Below are positions 26,100 through 35,834 of a DNA stretch of 64,000 nt, in pieces. Positions within the stretch are counted from its first letter, which is position 1. Every line of letters starts with the position of its first letter. The stretch is taken from contig NZ_JANEYT010000020.1 of assembly GCF_024357955.1 (NCBI RefSeq), positions 1 through 64,000 on the forward strand, given 5' to 3'. Below the pieces are notes generated by a model. That model was not told where the DNA came from. It made no database searches and saw nothing but the letters and a program-made list of their open reading frames with translations. This DNA is from Photobacterium pectinilyticum. GTDB lineage: Bacteria; Pseudomonadota; Gammaproteobacteria; Enterobacterales; Vibrionaceae. Both the position numbers and the translations under genes were made by a program.

Positions 26100-26876
26100 C
26101 TAGTTTCCCGCTTCGAAACGAATATCCTGCAGGTTGAAGCCGAGTACCAGATCGGTTTTCAATGAGGCAACTTGCTTGGAGGCGACGGCTTCCTCACGGC
26201 AGGCGTCGATTTTCTTTTGCCACTTGGCGGGTAGGTCGTCGGCAGCCAGAATCGCCTCGAGGTTAGGGTAGAGGCCTAGCAGTTCGACGGCGGCTTTGGG
26301 GCCGATCCCGGTCACGCCTGGGATTTTACTCGAGCTGATCCCAGCCAGTCCCCAGTAGTCCGGCAGTTGTTCGGGTTTGACGCCAAATTCCTTTTCGACA
26401 AAGGGACTATCGAGCCAGCGTTGCTGGAAGTAATCACGGATCCGTAATGTCGGCTGGAGCAGTTGGCAGTAGCCCTTGTCGGTTGAGATGATCGTGACCT
26501 GTTGGCCACGCGAAGCGACTTTCAGTGCCAGTGTCGCGACCAAATCATCGGCTTCATCACCGTCCGACAGCAATGAGTCGATCCCCATATCCATGAAGGC
26601 ATCTTGGATCACGTCCATTCCGGTCATCAGCTCTTCGGGCATTGGTTTTCGCCCTTCTTTGTAGTGCGGGAGCAACTCGGCTCGCCAGCCCCTGTCTTCA
26701 CCATGGTGATCAAAGACCGCGACGATATGGGTCGGCTGGCTGCTTTTAATTATTTTCCCCAGAGCCTGACAGCAGACCTTGGCAGTGTTTGGGATATCGG
26801 GCTCACCATGCTGGGCGGCATGGACGCGGCGGATCAGGTTGAGGGCATCAATGATGACAAGGTGGATAGACGACAT
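26100..26876 (-). CDS. xni: flap endonuclease Xni (exonuclease IX)
   Basis: A 258-residue FEN-family nuclease related to the 5' nuclease domain of DNA polymerase I. Metal-binding acidic residues are seen in [47 protein letters not shown] (about 105-117) and [10 protein letters not shown], and there is a helix-hairpin-helix [15 protein letters not shown] (about 190-204). As in E. coli Xni some acidic ligands of the second metal site seem reduced relative to Pol I. ppnN is upstream on the same strand with a 100-bp gap. Confidence 0.93.
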   Translation of the reverse strand: MSSIHLVIIDALNLIRRVHAAQHGEPDIPNTAKVCCQALGKIIKSSQPTHIVAVFDHHGEDRGWRAELLPHYKEGRKPMPEELMTGMDVIQDAFMDMGIDSLLSDGDEADDLVATLALKVASRGQQVTIISTDKGYCQLLQPTLRIRDYFQQRWLDSPFVEKEFGVKPEQLPDYWGLAGISSSKIPGVTGIGPKAAVELLGLYPNLEAILAADDLPAKWQKKIDACREEAVASKQVASLKTDLVLGFNLQDIRFEAGN

Positions 26877-26976
26877 AGCGTAAACCGTTTAGCTGTAAAG
26901 AAAAAAGGGTCAACAGACCCTTCATTGTACGCATTGTTGTATCGAATGTGCACCGCCATCTAGTATGCGGGAGTGA

Positions 26977-28353
26977 TTATTTCGCAATCGGTGGGGCAGC
27001 GGTGATGATTTCGTAGCAGGGCTCGTAGTGGCTACCGGGGAGTTTCATCCGTTGTTGAGCGACAAATTGTGTTAGCAGTTTGTCCATCCGCTTCATCAGG
27101 GCGATATCACCATTGATTTTAAAACGCCCTTTTCGCTCGATTTCGCGGATCCCTTCCTCCTTGACGTTACCGGCAACAATACCCGAGAAGGCCCGGCGCA
27201 AGTTGGCGGCAAGGTGCTCTGGTCGCTGGTTCAAGTGCAAATCCAGGCTGGCCATTGATTCATGGGTGGGTTCGAACGGCAGCTGGAATTCCGGCGGAAT
27301 TGCCAGTGACCAGTTATAGCTGTATGCGTCACCAGTTGCCAAGCGCTGTTCTTTGATAAGCGGCATGGCTGATTTCATGACCCGTGCCACTTGGGCAGGA
27401 TCATCAATGATGATCTGGTAATGCTTGGCTGCGGCGTCACCTAAGGTATCGCGAATAAAACTGTCGAGGGTACGGAAATAAGGCTCGGATTCTTTTGGTC
27501 CGGTGAGTACGACCGGCATTGGCTGATCGGCATTTTGCGGTTCCATCAAGATACCGAGGATATAAAGCAGCTCCTCGGCGGTACCAGCCCCGCCTGGGAA
27601 GATAATGATGCCGTGGCCGACTCGGACAAATGCTTCCAGGCGTTTTTCGATATCCGGCAAGATCACCAGCTCGTTCACGATCGGGTTTGGGGGCTCGGCG
27701 GCAATAATTGACGGTTCGGTCAGGCCAATAAAGCGGCTGTTGTGATATCGCTGTTTGGCATGGCCAATAGCTGCGCCTTTCATCGGCCCCTCCATTGCTC
27801 CGGGGCCACAGCCGGTACAGATATTAAGTTCGCGCAGTCCCAATTCGTTGCCGACTTCGCGGGTGTATTGGTACTCGACAGGGTTGATGGAGTGACCGCC
27901 CCAGCATACGACAATATTGGGGTCTTGCCCTGAACGGACAGTTTTGGCATTGCGCAGCACACTGAAGACAAAATTGGTAATGTGTGGCGCACTGGTCAGG
28001 TTGATGTCTTTGCGCTGCTGGACATGCATGTTGACGTAAACAATATCGCGCAGAACGGCAAACATATGCTCCTGGATACCCCGGATGATCCGACCGTCGA
28101 CAAAGGCGTGCTCAGGGGGGTTCATTAATTCGAGTTTTATCCCGCGTTCACGTCGCATGACGTTCACATCGAAGCTTTTGTGTTTTTCGAGTAGTTCTTT
28201 CGAGTTGTCGGTGTGGCTGCCAGAATTGAGTACCGCCAATGAGCAGTTACGGTACAGACGATAGATGTCACTGGAGGCCGTTGCTTTGAGCAAGTCGACT
28301 TCGTGCTGAGAAAGTAGGTCCATAGAACCTACCGGACTGATATGAGTGATCAT
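26977..28353 (-). CDS. ppnN: pyrimidine/purine nucleotide 5'-monophosphate nucleosidase
   Basis: PpnN (YgdH) hydrolyses nucleoside monophosphates to base and ribose 5-phosphate and is stimulated by (p)ppGpp in E. coli. The LOG-like Rossmann domain shows [37 protein letters not shown] and the PGGxGTxxE signature ([16 protein letters not shown]). I take the ATG at 28353, with GGAGG at good distance and the E. coli-like start [16 protein letters not shown]; 17 codons of in-frame sequence upstream (to 28404) lack support. The length of 458 residues is like E. coli (454). Confidence 0.95.
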   Translation of the reverse strand: MITHISPVGSMDLLSQHEVDLLKATASSDIYRLYRNCSLAVLNSGSHTDNSKELLEKHKSFDVNVMRRERGIKLELMNPPEHAFVDGRIIRGIQEHMFAVLRDIVYVNMHVQQRKDINLTSAPHITNFVFSVLRNAKTVRSGQDPNIVVCWGGHSINPVEYQYTREVGNELGLRELNICTGCGPGAMEGPMKGAAIGHAKQRYHNSRFIGLTEPSIIAAEPPNPIVNELVILPDIEKRLEAFVRVGHGIIIFPGGAGTAEELLYILGILMEPQNADQPMPVVLTGPKESEPYFRTLDSFIRDTLGDAAAKHYQIIIDDPAQVARVMKSAMPLIKEQRLATGDAYSYNWSLAIPPEFQLPFEPTHESMASLDLHLNQRPEHLAANLRRAFSGIVAGNVKEEGIREIERKGRFKINGDIALMKRMDKLLTQFVAQQRMKLPGSHYEPCYEIITAAPPIAK

Positions 28354-28584
28354 GATTACCTCCCTGATCATGACAAGACGGCGGTATCCACTGGGTGTAT
28401 TCATTGTAGGAAGAATCGGTGAATACTGTCGGATGAAGCAGAAAGTAAACCGGTTGGGCGTACACTCTGTTTCCTGAAGATCAGCCTATGAGAAAAGTAT
28501 TAGATACAAGTGGCTGATATATTTACCATACACAGAGATGCCGTTTTTTACCAGCCATTGACAGGGTGATGATTTATGGTGTGG

Positions 28585-30141
28585 TCAGAAAATCCATAAA
28601 ATTCGATTGTTGCCAGCGCTGCGTGCGCCAGTAAGGGCTTTGTCGGTTCGCTCAATGATGTCTGGCGGGGTATCGTTGCTCTCGAACAAGGTGGCCCCCA
28701 TCGATACCGTGATGGTGATGTTATTGTCGCGAAAGCGGAATGGCAGCTGCGCAATGGCTTGGCGAATAGCAGTAAGGCGCAGGTTGCGCTGCTCTTCGCT
28801 AACATCCGGTAAGATCAACATGAAAGCATCGTCGCCGAAGCGGCCGATAAAATCGGTAGGCTCTAGCTGCTTGCGAATAGTCCGGGCGATAATTTTTAAA
28901 ATTTTATCACCGGCCTGGTGGCCATAATGCTGATTCACCGTGCTGAAGTTGTCGATGTCGACCAAGGCCACGCATAGTGGGTGCTGGTAACGCAACCATC
29001 GCCGGTACTCGTGTTCGAGACGGTCATTGAGTGCACTGCGGTTGTACACCTTGGTCAGGTTGTCGAGGAAGATACGCTGCTCTTGGTCAGTAAGCCGCTG
29101 GCGGTAATTCATCGTTTGATCGTAAAGGTGTTCGATCTTCGATGTGTTGTAGCTTAGCTGTTCCAGTAAGGCTTTTTCCCGTTTTTCGAGTGCTTTATTA
29201 CGCTCGGCAAGCACCAGTAGTTCTTTGGTCAGGTGCGTGAGTTCGGGCCGCCAGCTATCAAGCTGCTTATGGGTTTGCAGGCCAGATTTAATTGATTGGG
29301 CCAGCCCGGCCAGCTCGTCGGTCATCTCACCACGGTGTTCGTATATGGTGTGGCTTTGTTCGGCACTTTGCTGGGTCGTTTTGCACAGCGTACCCAGTTC
29401 ACCGTTCACATTATCAAGAAACTGTTGTGAGGCTTGGCGTTCTTGGTGGGTGCCCGTAAGCACCAGACGCAAGACTTCGAGAGCGATTGTCAGTAGCTCT
29501 GATGGCAGTACGCCTTTGAGTAATTGATTCCTGATGGTGAGCAGTTTGTCTCCGGCTTCCCCATCGAAGTCGAGCTCGGTGATCAAGTTTTGCAACTCGG
29601 CGGTCAGCTTCATCAGCAAGTCTTGCTGGATAGCTGCCGGGTTATTCTGCAACCCTTTGGTGGCGACTAGCTTCAAGGCTCGCTCATACAGCGACATTAA
29701 ACCAAGAACATGCTGAAGTGATCCTGACAGTGTTGTGGTTGGCTGGGAGAGTAACTGGTGAAGGTCGCGTTTGAGCTGGGCAGGGAGGCCGGGAAAACGG
29801 CGCAGGATTTCGCTGTTGCGCTGGAATTGCTTATCCAGCAGCTCCCGTTCTTTGGGGTGGGCATCTCCCATCCGGTTGGCCAATCGTTCAACCACCGCAA
29901 TGCGCGGGATGAGTAGGCTGATATCTTTCTGCTGCTCCAGATCCTGACGCAGCATGCCAATTTTCTCATCCAACTCTGAATCTAATCCGCGACAAGCCAC
30001 AGAAAGCCGGCTGATAAGACGTTTTAGGATCGCAATTTCCCGCCGAGACTTCAGAGAGGCATCACGGTGGGTAAGTTGAGCTTGGTCCAAACGCAACTTC
30101 AGCTGACTCAATTGGGAAGCTACGGCATTTATGTCTGTCAC
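28585..30141 (-). CDS. coiled-coil protein with degenerate GGDEF domain
   Basis: A 518-residue protein without signal or membrane segments. Residues 1-350 are helical and rich in Leu, Gln and charged residues with coiled-coil character (residues 300-350 strongly so). The C-terminus (about 360-518) is a GGDEF domain: LDNLTKVYNRSALNDRLE, ALVDIDNFSTVNQHYGHQAGD and, instead of GG(D/E)EF, the motif FGDDAF near residue 436. The inhibitory RxxD site is also missing (EPTD). The changed active-site residues make diguanylate cyclase activity doubtful; it may be a c-di-GMP or GTP sensor or scaffold. It lies next to another degenerate GGDEF gene on the same strand. Confidence 0.85.
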   Translation of the reverse strand: MTDINAVASQLSQLKLRLDQAQLTHRDASLKSRREIAILKRLISRLSVACRGLDSELDEKIGMLRQDLEQQKDISLLIPRIAVVERLANRMGDAHPKERELLDKQFQRNSEILRRFPGLPAQLKRDLHQLLSQPTTTLSGSLQHVLGLMSLYERALKLVATKGLQNNPAAIQQDLLMKLTAELQNLITELDFDGEAGDKLLTIRNQLLKGVLPSELLTIALEVLRLVLTGTHQERQASQQFLDNVNGELGTLCKTTQQSAEQSHTIYEHRGEMTDELAGLAQSIKSGLQTHKQLDSWRPELTHLTKELLVLAERNKALEKREKALLEQLSYNTSKIEHLYDQTMNYRQRLTDQEQRIFLDNLTKVYNRSALNDRLEHEYRRWLRYQHPLCVALVDIDNFSTVNQHYGHQAGDKILKIIARTIRKQLEPTDFIGRFGDDAFMLILPDVSEEQRNLRLTAIRQAIAQLPFRFRDNNITITVSMGATLFESNDTPPDIIERTDKALTGARSAGNNRILWIF

Positions 30142-30275
30142 AGGAGTTTAATGCGATCCATGGTGGTAAACTTGTTTCTTATCAGCTGGTTAAAATATTG
30201 ACAAGGGAATTAATGCTAACAAAAAAGCCCTTTTGATTCATCGTTATCGGCCATGAAGCGGATAAATCCATCAGA

Positions 30276-32555
30276 TTAACTGATATTTTTGTCAGAAACG
30301 TGATCGTTGTTCCAGCTAATGTCGCAACTACCTGACGTTTGTATTTTTACCAACCCATTTTGGATGCCTTGGATGCATGAACGGCGGATATTATCGCTGG
30401 CAAAACTGGCGGCAGGAGCTGCATCGATTGCACTGAGGTGAACCCATTGGCTGCCGGACTCCTGTTTGCTGACCTCCCGGGCGGCATTGGTCGCCATCAG
30501 CAAGATATCGAGCAGCTCGTGGTCATTAATCGCGGTGTAGGCCCGAGGGAGGAAGGGGTATTCTGCCATACCAATCCTGATCCGGTTGTCGATGTGCTTG
30601 TTTTCGAGGAAGCGGTCAACCAGCTGCTGGAGGGAGCCCGCCAGTTGATCTGGTGCCGAATCTAGCCGTGAGTTTGGTTCGATATACAAGAACATCGCAT
30701 CGGAGAAGTGGTACAGCCTAGCCGGTTCACAAATTTGTTCGGTGAGGTATTCACCAAATTGTCGTTCGAGTTCTAACCCTTGCTGGTAGCCATGCTTGAG
30801 GTAAATATGCTTTAGGAACGGCACTTCGAACAAGGCGAAACGCAAGCGATCACTCAGTGGCTCGTTGATGATCTCGCCAAGGTGCCATTGCTCGAAGTTG
30901 GCGCTGCTCTGCTGCAAGGAACTAGGCAGTTTTGCGGTCAGCATCCGTAGGTTTCGCAGGCCGCTGCGCGGGTGGGTATAGAAGTCATTACGCAGACGTA
31001 GCAAGCGTGCTTGCAGTTGCTTGGCGGTCTTGTGGCGGCGCATTAGCAGGATAAAGATGACACCGGTTAGGCAGAAAAGGAAAAGGGTGACATTTTTTTG
31101 TTTGTATAAGGCCTTGCTGCTCTCAAATTGCTGGCGCTCCAGATCTTCGAGATGCAACGAGCGCTCAAGCATACGCTGTTGCTGCTTGAAAACTTCGACG
31201 TTATTTTTTACCTGAGCTTGCTGTTTGGTACTGAACAGTTGCTCGTAACGGCGCTGGCTCAGCAAGGCATTGTAGAAATCGCTCTGTTGTTCGAATGCTT
31301 TTGATAGCAAGCTTTCTCCTGTTAGTTGGAGATCACTGTTGCCGATACGGCTGGCAGCAATCAATCCGGCTTGCAGGTTGGAAATAGCCTCCTCGATATT
31401 GCCTTCGGCCAGATCCAGTTTGCCCTGGAGAATTTGAGCATCGGCCAGAATAGCCTCGTTGCCAGTTTGGGTAGCAAGCAAGCGGGTATGATGCAGGTAC
31501 TGCTCTGATTTCGGGTAATTGTATAGCTGGAGGTAAACTCGGGCAATATTGAGCCTTAACCTCGCCGAGCGAATTTCGCTGTTAAGTTGGTTTTCCTGAT
31601 CCAGCGCGTTGAAGTAATGGACAAGGGCTAGGTTGTAGCGGCCTTGCTGTTCATAAATGGAAGCGATCAGTTCCAGTGTCTTGGCGAGTGGCCGGCTGCG
31701 ATCGTAATGTTCGAAAAATTCACCGGCTTGGGTGGCGTGTTCTAGTGCCTTGTCAAAGACCTTACGCTGTTCGAATAGAACCGCGAGTTCGTAATTGGCA
31801 ATTGCGGTTTGTGCTTGATCATCATGTTCGACGGCCAGCCAGTAACCACTGAGCAAGCGGTCCAGTGCGGTATCGTAGTGACCATGCTTGAAATAATGCC
31901 GGCCGACGACCAGTTGGTAATGGATTAATTCACCGGGATCATCGAGGTTTATCAGGTAGCGTTTGGCCTTGAGGAAGCCTTTTTCAGCCAGGCTTTCCTG
32001 ATCGGTCGCCGACTCGATGATCGAGCGTTGCATCAGTAACTGGTATTGCAGGCGCTTGATCTGGCTGTCGAGCATCAGGTTGGTGCTGGAGGTTATGTCA
32101 GCGTCAATATTATCCAGCATTTTCAGCGAACGGGCGTTGTTTTTTAGGTTGCCCCAGTGAATATCAGCACGGATCAGTTGGCTTTCGAGCCGGCTGAATG
32201 TGAGGTTTTCCTCTGCGGAGATATCACTTGCTTGTTTGATGGCGGCCAATGCCTTGTCAGGCTGATTGAGCAGATAATGAGCCTTGGCGAGGATCTGTAA
32301 TGCATTGACGGTGCTCAGCGGGGTTCGGACAGAATGATCCGTTTCGTCATTGATATGAACGCGGGAGGTTTCTTTGGGGGCACTTAGCCGACGCTGGTCG
32401 AGATAGCGGGCGGTGATAACCAGAGATTGCTCTGGGTTGGTTTGGAGCAGCTCATTAGCTTCTGCCAGAATAGGCGTGGTAAAAATTTTAGCTTGTGTGC
32501 TGAACGAGATCATGCCAATGAACAGCAAACGGAACAGCCAACGGCTAGCAGACAT
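30276..32555 (-). CDS. TPR sensor-like membrane protein with a vestigial GGDEF domain
   Basis: A 759-residue protein with an N-terminal signal sequence (RWLFRLLFIGMISFSTQA), a long periplasmic part full of tetratricopeptide-like repeats (about residues 70-450; NIARVYLQLYNYPKSEQYL is one), one membrane helix (about 489-508, LFLFCLTGVIFILLM) and a cytoplasmic domain. The last 200 residues keep a GGDEF outline, with HPRSGLRNLR for DxLTGLxNR and HFSDAMFLYI for the GGDEF strand, but no catalytic acidic residues. It is thus probably enzymatically dead. I prefer the ATG at 32555, which begins the signal sequence; an in-frame ATG 11 codons upstream exists. Confidence 0.8.
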   Translation of the reverse strand: MSASRWLFRLLFIGMISFSTQAKIFTTPILAEANELLQTNPEQSLVITARYLDQRRLSAPKETSRVHINDETDHSVRTPLSTVNALQILAKAHYLLNQPDKALAAIKQASDISAEENLTFSRLESQLIRADIHWGNLKNNARSLKMLDNIDADITSSTNLMLDSQIKRLQYQLLMQRSIIESATDQESLAEKGFLKAKRYLINLDDPGELIHYQLVVGRHYFKHGHYDTALDRLLSGYWLAVEHDDQAQTAIANYELAVLFEQRKVFDKALEHATQAGEFFEHYDRSRPLAKTLELIASIYEQQGRYNLALVHYFNALDQENQLNSEIRSARLRLNIARVYLQLYNYPKSEQYLHHTRLLATQTGNEAILADAQILQGKLDLAEGNIEEAISNLQAGLIAASRIGNSDLQLTGESLLSKAFEQQSDFYNALLSQRRYEQLFSTKQQAQVKNNVEVFKQQQRMLERSLHLEDLERQQFESSKALYKQKNVTLFLFCLTGVIFILLMRRHKTAKQLQARLLRLRNDFYTHPRSGLRNLRMLTAKLPSSLQQSSANFEQWHLGEIINEPLSDRLRFALFEVPFLKHIYLKHGYQQGLELERQFGEYLTEQICEPARLYHFSDAMFLYIEPNSRLDSAPDQLAGSLQQLVDRFLENKHIDNRIRIGMAEYPFLPRAYTAINDHELLDILLMATNAAREVSKQESGSQWVHLSAIDAAPAASFASDNIRRSCIQGIQNGLVKIQTSGSCDISWNNDHVSDKNIS

Positions 32556-32708
32556 ACTTTCAAGAACCCAAAAAAACAGTACCACCAATATTAATGGGTT
32601 AGCTTATCAAGTCCAGCAAAGTCTTCGAATTTGCTGGACTTAAGGCAAACTGAGTAACATTTGCCCATTTCTGTGCATTAATCAGCTAGGCATTATCGCA
32701 ACGTTGTA

Positions 32709-33554
32709 TTACTGCCTTGCCAAACGGAAGTTATCGCTTGGGGTTTTGCCCATGTTGGTGCGGTATGGGTTGATGTCTAAACCCCCACGGCGGGTGTAGC
32801 GGGCGTAAACAGTCAATAGCTCCGGCTTGCAGTATTTCATTATGTCGGTGAAAATACGCTCGACACATTGTTCGTGGAACTCATTATGGTTACGGAATGA
32901 AATTAAGTAACGTAGGAGCTTTTCACGATCAATTTTCTTACCGGTGTAAGAGATGCGTACGCTTCCCCAGTCTGGCTGGCTGGTGATAAGGCAGTTAGAC
33001 TTAAGCAGGTGGCTGTGTAAGATCTCAGTGACATCTTCCTCTGATGCTGCCCCTTCAAGGTAGGATGCATCAAATTCATAGTCAGTGATTTCGATATCTT
33101 GATCATCAATACACTCGCCAAAGAAGTTAGCGATAGGTTGGTCGTCAAAGTCAGATATCGGCTGAATGGTGACATCAACATCTTCACCAGCACATTGGGT
33201 TAGATCTTTCTGCAGAATATCGGCGACTTCCTGCCAGCTCGCAAACTTAGTTTGGTTAAAGCTGTTTAGGTATAGCTTGAATGATTTTGACTCAATCAAG
33301 TTCGGGCTTGTCGCCGGTAGGCGAACCTCACCAATAGCAACTTGTGGCAAGCCTTTGCTGTTAAGCCAAGAAAGCTCATAGAGTGTCCAGATATCATAGC
33401 CCGTGAATGGCAATGTTTCGCCAAGTGCGAGATCGTCTCGGTTCAGGCTACGAGGCACTGGTTGAAGAAGGGAGGCATCGTATTGATCTTTGTACTCGGT
33501 ACCCTGACCTAAGGTCAAACCGGCTAATTCTTTCGCGTCTTGATATTTGCTCAT
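32709..33554 (-). CDS. queF: NADPH-dependent 7-cyano-7-deazaguanine reductase
   Basis: QueF reduces the nitrile of preQ0 to the amine preQ1 in queuosine synthesis for tRNA. The 281-residue form is the two-domain type of gammaproteobacteria. The catalytic Cys188 and Asp195 stand in [14 protein letters not shown], the NADPH-binding signature [11 protein letters not shown] is at residues 88-98, and the substrate-binding [11 protein letters not shown] follows near 222. It is divergent from syd, the same pairing as in E. coli (queF/syd). Confidence 0.96.
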   Translation of the reverse strand: MSKYQDAKELAGLTLGQGTEYKDQYDASLLQPVPRSLNRDDLALGETLPFTGYDIWTLYELSWLNSKGLPQVAIGEVRLPATSPNLIESKSFKLYLNSFNQTKFASWQEVADILQKDLTQCAGEDVDVTIQPISDFDDQPIANFFGECIDDQDIEITDYEFDASYLEGAASEEDVTEILHSHLLKSNCLITSQPDWGSVRISYTGKKIDREKLLRYLISFRNHNEFHEQCVERIFTDIMKYCKPELLTVYARYTRRGGLDINPYRTNMGKTPSDNFRLARQ

Positions 33555-33617
33555 ACTGTCCTGGACACACTTGGATTAGAATAGGCAAAGTTTACTTAAT
33601 CTTTTGAGAGGTTGCGA

Positions 33618-34184
33618 ATGAATCATCCCGTTGCAACGGCGTTATCTGAATTTTCTTCCCGTTTTTTGCAAGCATGGTGTGATGCTGGTCAAGGTTTTCC
33701 CCGCAGTGATGACTTAATTGGCCTACCATCGCCTTGCGTAAAGGCCGATGACGGTTACGAAGTAAGCTGGCAGCCGGTTGTCCGCTCACCAATGGGGGAT
33801 CTTGCCGGCGTGGAAAAAGGGATAGAGCTGCGCCTTCATGAAGATATCGTTGCATTCTACGGCGCCCAGTTCAGCGGCGATATGGCCGCGAGGTTCCAGG
33901 CGGTGACGGGGACTATCGAGTTTGATTTGCTGCAGGCTTTCAATGAAGCTGATGTACAGCGATTGCAGGAAAATATTCTTGGCCATCTGGTGACCCAGCG
34001 TCGCTTGAAGCTCAAGCCAACAGTGTTTATCGGTGCGATGGACTCCGAAAGTGAAGTGGTGTCGGTATGCAACCTGACCGGTGAGGTGATCCTAGAGACA
34101 TTGGGCAAGGACAAGCGAGAAGTATTATCCTCAAGCCTTGAGCAATTTTTGGCAGCTCTGCAGCCAGTGGTAAAGGCCGAATAA
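33618..34184 (+). CDS. syd: SecY-interacting protein Syd
   Basis: Syd is a small, acidic, peripheral inner-membrane protein that binds the cytosolic face of SecY and may check SecYEG assembly. The 188-residue sequence shows family blocks FLQAWCDAGQGFPRSDDL (about residues 18-35), EKGIELRLHEDIVAFYGAQFSGDM (split near 67-90) and VSVCNLTGEVILETLG. The start ATG 33618 has GAGAGG seven bases before it; TTG 33612 is in frame but inferior. The next gene begins 3 bp after its stop. Confidence 0.94.
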   Translation: MNHPVATALSEFSSRFLQAWCDAGQGFPRSDDLIGLPSPCVKADDGYEVSWQPVVRSPMGDLAGVEKGIELRLHEDIVAFYGAQFSGDMAARFQAVTGTIEFDLLQAFNEADVQRLQENILGHLVTQRRLKLKPTVFIGAMDSESEVVSVCNLTGEVILETLGKDKREVLSSSLEQFLAALQPVVKAE

Positions 34185-34187
34185 GTT

Positions 34188-34964
34188 ATGTATGTCGTCG
34201 AATTGCAATTTGAATGTTTTGATAACACCACCATTGCCGCAGTAGATACCGCCATCAACGGTTTGATGGATGCCCTGCGTTATAATGGCCAGGTACTGGG
34301 ACGCGAATTTCCTATCGTGATGGATGAGGCCATCTTTAAAGTAAGGGCGGTGTGTCCTGAAGAAGACAGCTTGCACGCCCGCTTCAACAGTCCGCAAGTG
34401 AAAGCTTGTATGAACCGCCTGAGCCATGCCAGCTTGCTGAGCCCCAAGGTGAAGCTGTTGGGACGGGATCTTAATTCAGAAGCGGCGGCCGAAGATTTCT
34501 CTCCTAGCTGGCAAGTGATGTATACCACGTATGTTCATACCTGCTCGCCGCTGCGTTGCGGGGATACCTTGATGCCTATACCGCTCTACCGCCTGCCGGA
34601 GCCGACGTTGAACGGCGATCATAAAGCGGTTGTTAAGTGGCAGACTGAGTGGCAAGCCTGTGATGAGTTACAAATGGCAGGGGCGTGCCAAGCTGAGCAT
34701 GCGGCACTGCATGAAATTCGTGATGCCGACAGTGATATCTTCCGCCGAGGCTGGGACTTACGTGGACGAATTGAGTTTATTACCAAGATCCCGACTTACT
34801 ACTACCAGTATCGAGTTGGCGGAGAAAGCCTTGAAAGCGAACGGAACCGCCCTTGTCCTAAATGCGGTGGTCAGTGGCTATTGGATGAACCTTTGCACGG
34901 TATTTTCCATTACAAGTGCGACAAGTGCCGCATTGTTTCCAATCTATCTTGGGACTTCCAATAG
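34188..34964 (+). CDS. DUF2310 zinc-ribbon protein
   Basis: A 258-residue protein of the DUF2310 family, described as zinc-ribbon-containing and possibly nucleic-acid-binding. The C-terminal zinc ribbon is clear: CPKCGGQW near residue 224 and CDKC near 243, spaced as two knuckles. The rest is a mixed alpha/beta domain with no recognised motif. It starts 3 bp after syd, so the two are co-transcribed and probably translationally coupled. No experimental function is known to me. Confidence 0.8.
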   Translation: MYVVELQFECFDNTTIAAVDTAINGLMDALRYNGQVLGREFPIVMDEAIFKVRAVCPEEDSLHARFNSPQVKACMNRLSHASLLSPKVKLLGRDLNSEAAAEDFSPSWQVMYTTYVHTCSPLRCGDTLMPIPLYRLPEPTLNGDHKAVVKWQTEWQACDELQMAGACQAEHAALHEIRDADSDIFRRGWDLRGRIEFITKIPTYYYQYRVGGESLESERNRPCPKCGGQWLLDEPLHGIFHYKCDKCRIVSNLSWDFQ

Positions 34965-34985
34965 GCGGTATACCCAATTGGGTGA

Positions 34986-35020
34986 CGAGCGAGGCGCAGG
35001 GTTAACCTGCGCCTCGCTCG
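34986..35020 (+). terminator. long perfect hairpin after the syd operon
   Basis: A 15-bp perfect stem (34986-35000 with 35006-35020) and 5-nt GTTAA loop, followed by TTATATT rather than a pure T-run. It lies 21 bp past the DUF2310 stop, between convergent genes, and most likely ends transcription of syd-DUF2310. Confidence 0.7.
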
Positions 35021-35038
35021 TTATATTACTACGGTAAA

Positions 35039-35317
35039 CTAAGCCTGTTGGCTTTCCAATTGCTCCAGCCGTGCAGTCAGTGCCGCGACTTGCTGCTCCA
35101 GGGCAGCAATGCGGACTTCGGCGCTAGGCTGCGAGTCGACTTTTTCTATTTTGGGCACCCGTGCGCTCGACTTCCAACTCTGCAATGCTTTGATGATCAG
35201 CGGCATTGGTAGGGGATCAACTAACCTCGATTTAATTAAGGCCACCGAGGGCTCTTTGCCTTCTGCAACCAAGGCGTCGATAGCGTTGGTAAGGGCTTGG
35301 GTGATATCTGAGGACAT
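35039..35317 (-). CDS. small protein with C-terminal coiled coil
   Basis: A 92-residue protein that I cannot place in a family with certainty. The first half (SSDITQALTNAIDALVAEG, SVALIKSRLVDPLPMPLIIKALQSWK) looks like a helical, possibly DNA-binding unit similar in style to the N-terminal domain of KfrA-type proteins. The C-terminal third is a short leucine-heptad coiled coil (IAALEQQVAALTARLEQLE, about residues 70-88), which suggests dimerisation. It may share an operon with the DUF2789 gene upstream (29 bp gap). Confidence 0.65.
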   Translation of the reverse strand: MSSDITQALTNAIDALVAEGKEPSVALIKSRLVDPLPMPLIIKALQSWKSSARVPKIEKVDSQPSAEVRIAALEQQVAALTARLEQLESQQA

Positions 35318-35346
35318 GCGGTTTCCTTGTTGCTGTCGAATAACGG

Positions 35347-35577
35347 CTATTTTCTCAGTAACGCATCAAGTTGGTCAATGACCTCGCACCAGTCGGCATC
35401 CTGCTCTTGTGATTCTTTGAGGAAACGCTTTTGTGAAGGTTGCCAAAAATTGGCTTCAGATAACAGTTCATGCTGGGCGAGGCGGTGCTCAGCCAGAAAG
35501 GTTTCGATAAACTCTTTGGAATTGTTCAGTCCTAACTGGCTGAATAGAGAGGCAAGGTTGTGGTTGAAGGTTTCCAT
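35347..35577 (-). CDS. DUF2789 family protein
   Basis: A 76-residue protein with the DUF2789 pattern METFNHNLASLFSQLGLNNS, then HELLSEANFWQPSQKRFLKES and DADWCEVIDQLDALL. Such proteins are common in Vibrio, Shewanella and Pseudomonas and have no known function. I take the ATG at 35577 with AAGGAG five bases before it, in place of the GTG two codons upstream. It is divergent from the first csrB gene. Confidence 0.82.
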   Translation of the reverse strand: METFNHNLASLFSQLGLNNSKEFIETFLAEHRLAQHELLSEANFWQPSQKRFLKESQEQDADWCEVIDQLDALLRK

Positions 35578-35681
35578 GGGCACTCCTTGGCTAGCGCAAT
35601 TGATAAGGGTAATTATAGAGAAATATTTCAGGCAGCTAGCTTTGAATCATTAATCATAAACATCCATTCATCTTGTTGCTG

Positions 35682-35699
35682 TGTGAGAGATCTCTTACA
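35682..35699. promoter_or_regulatory. VarA/GacA/UvrY-type upstream activating sequence of csrB1
   Basis: The 18-bp palindrome TGTGAGAGATCTCTTACA matches the GacA-family site TGTAAG-N6-CTTACA with one mismatch. It lies about 145 bp upstream of the inferred csrB1 start, a usual distance for this activator. Confidence 0.85.
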
Positions 35700-35834
35700 A
35701 GGATGTGGGATATTTAGGAGAGGGGTTTGGTGGATAAGCTGCTTTTTAGCGCCTATCCTGTTGTTTATTATGGTTTTTGTTTTGGTTGTTTGTTTGGCGC
35801 TTATCTCTAAACTAAAAAGACTATCTTCAAGGAG

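Noticed and set aside
28585-32555. The degenerate GGDEF proteins as CsrD/MshH, the factor that controls CsrB decay
   Set aside because: CsrD has HAMP-like, GGDEF and EAL domains; neither protein has an EAL domain, so nearness to csrB is not enough.
32600-32708. Possible preQ1 riboswitch with queF
   Set aside because: This stretch is downstream of queF on its strand, and the real leader (33555-33617) is too short and lacks the preQ1 aptamer pattern.
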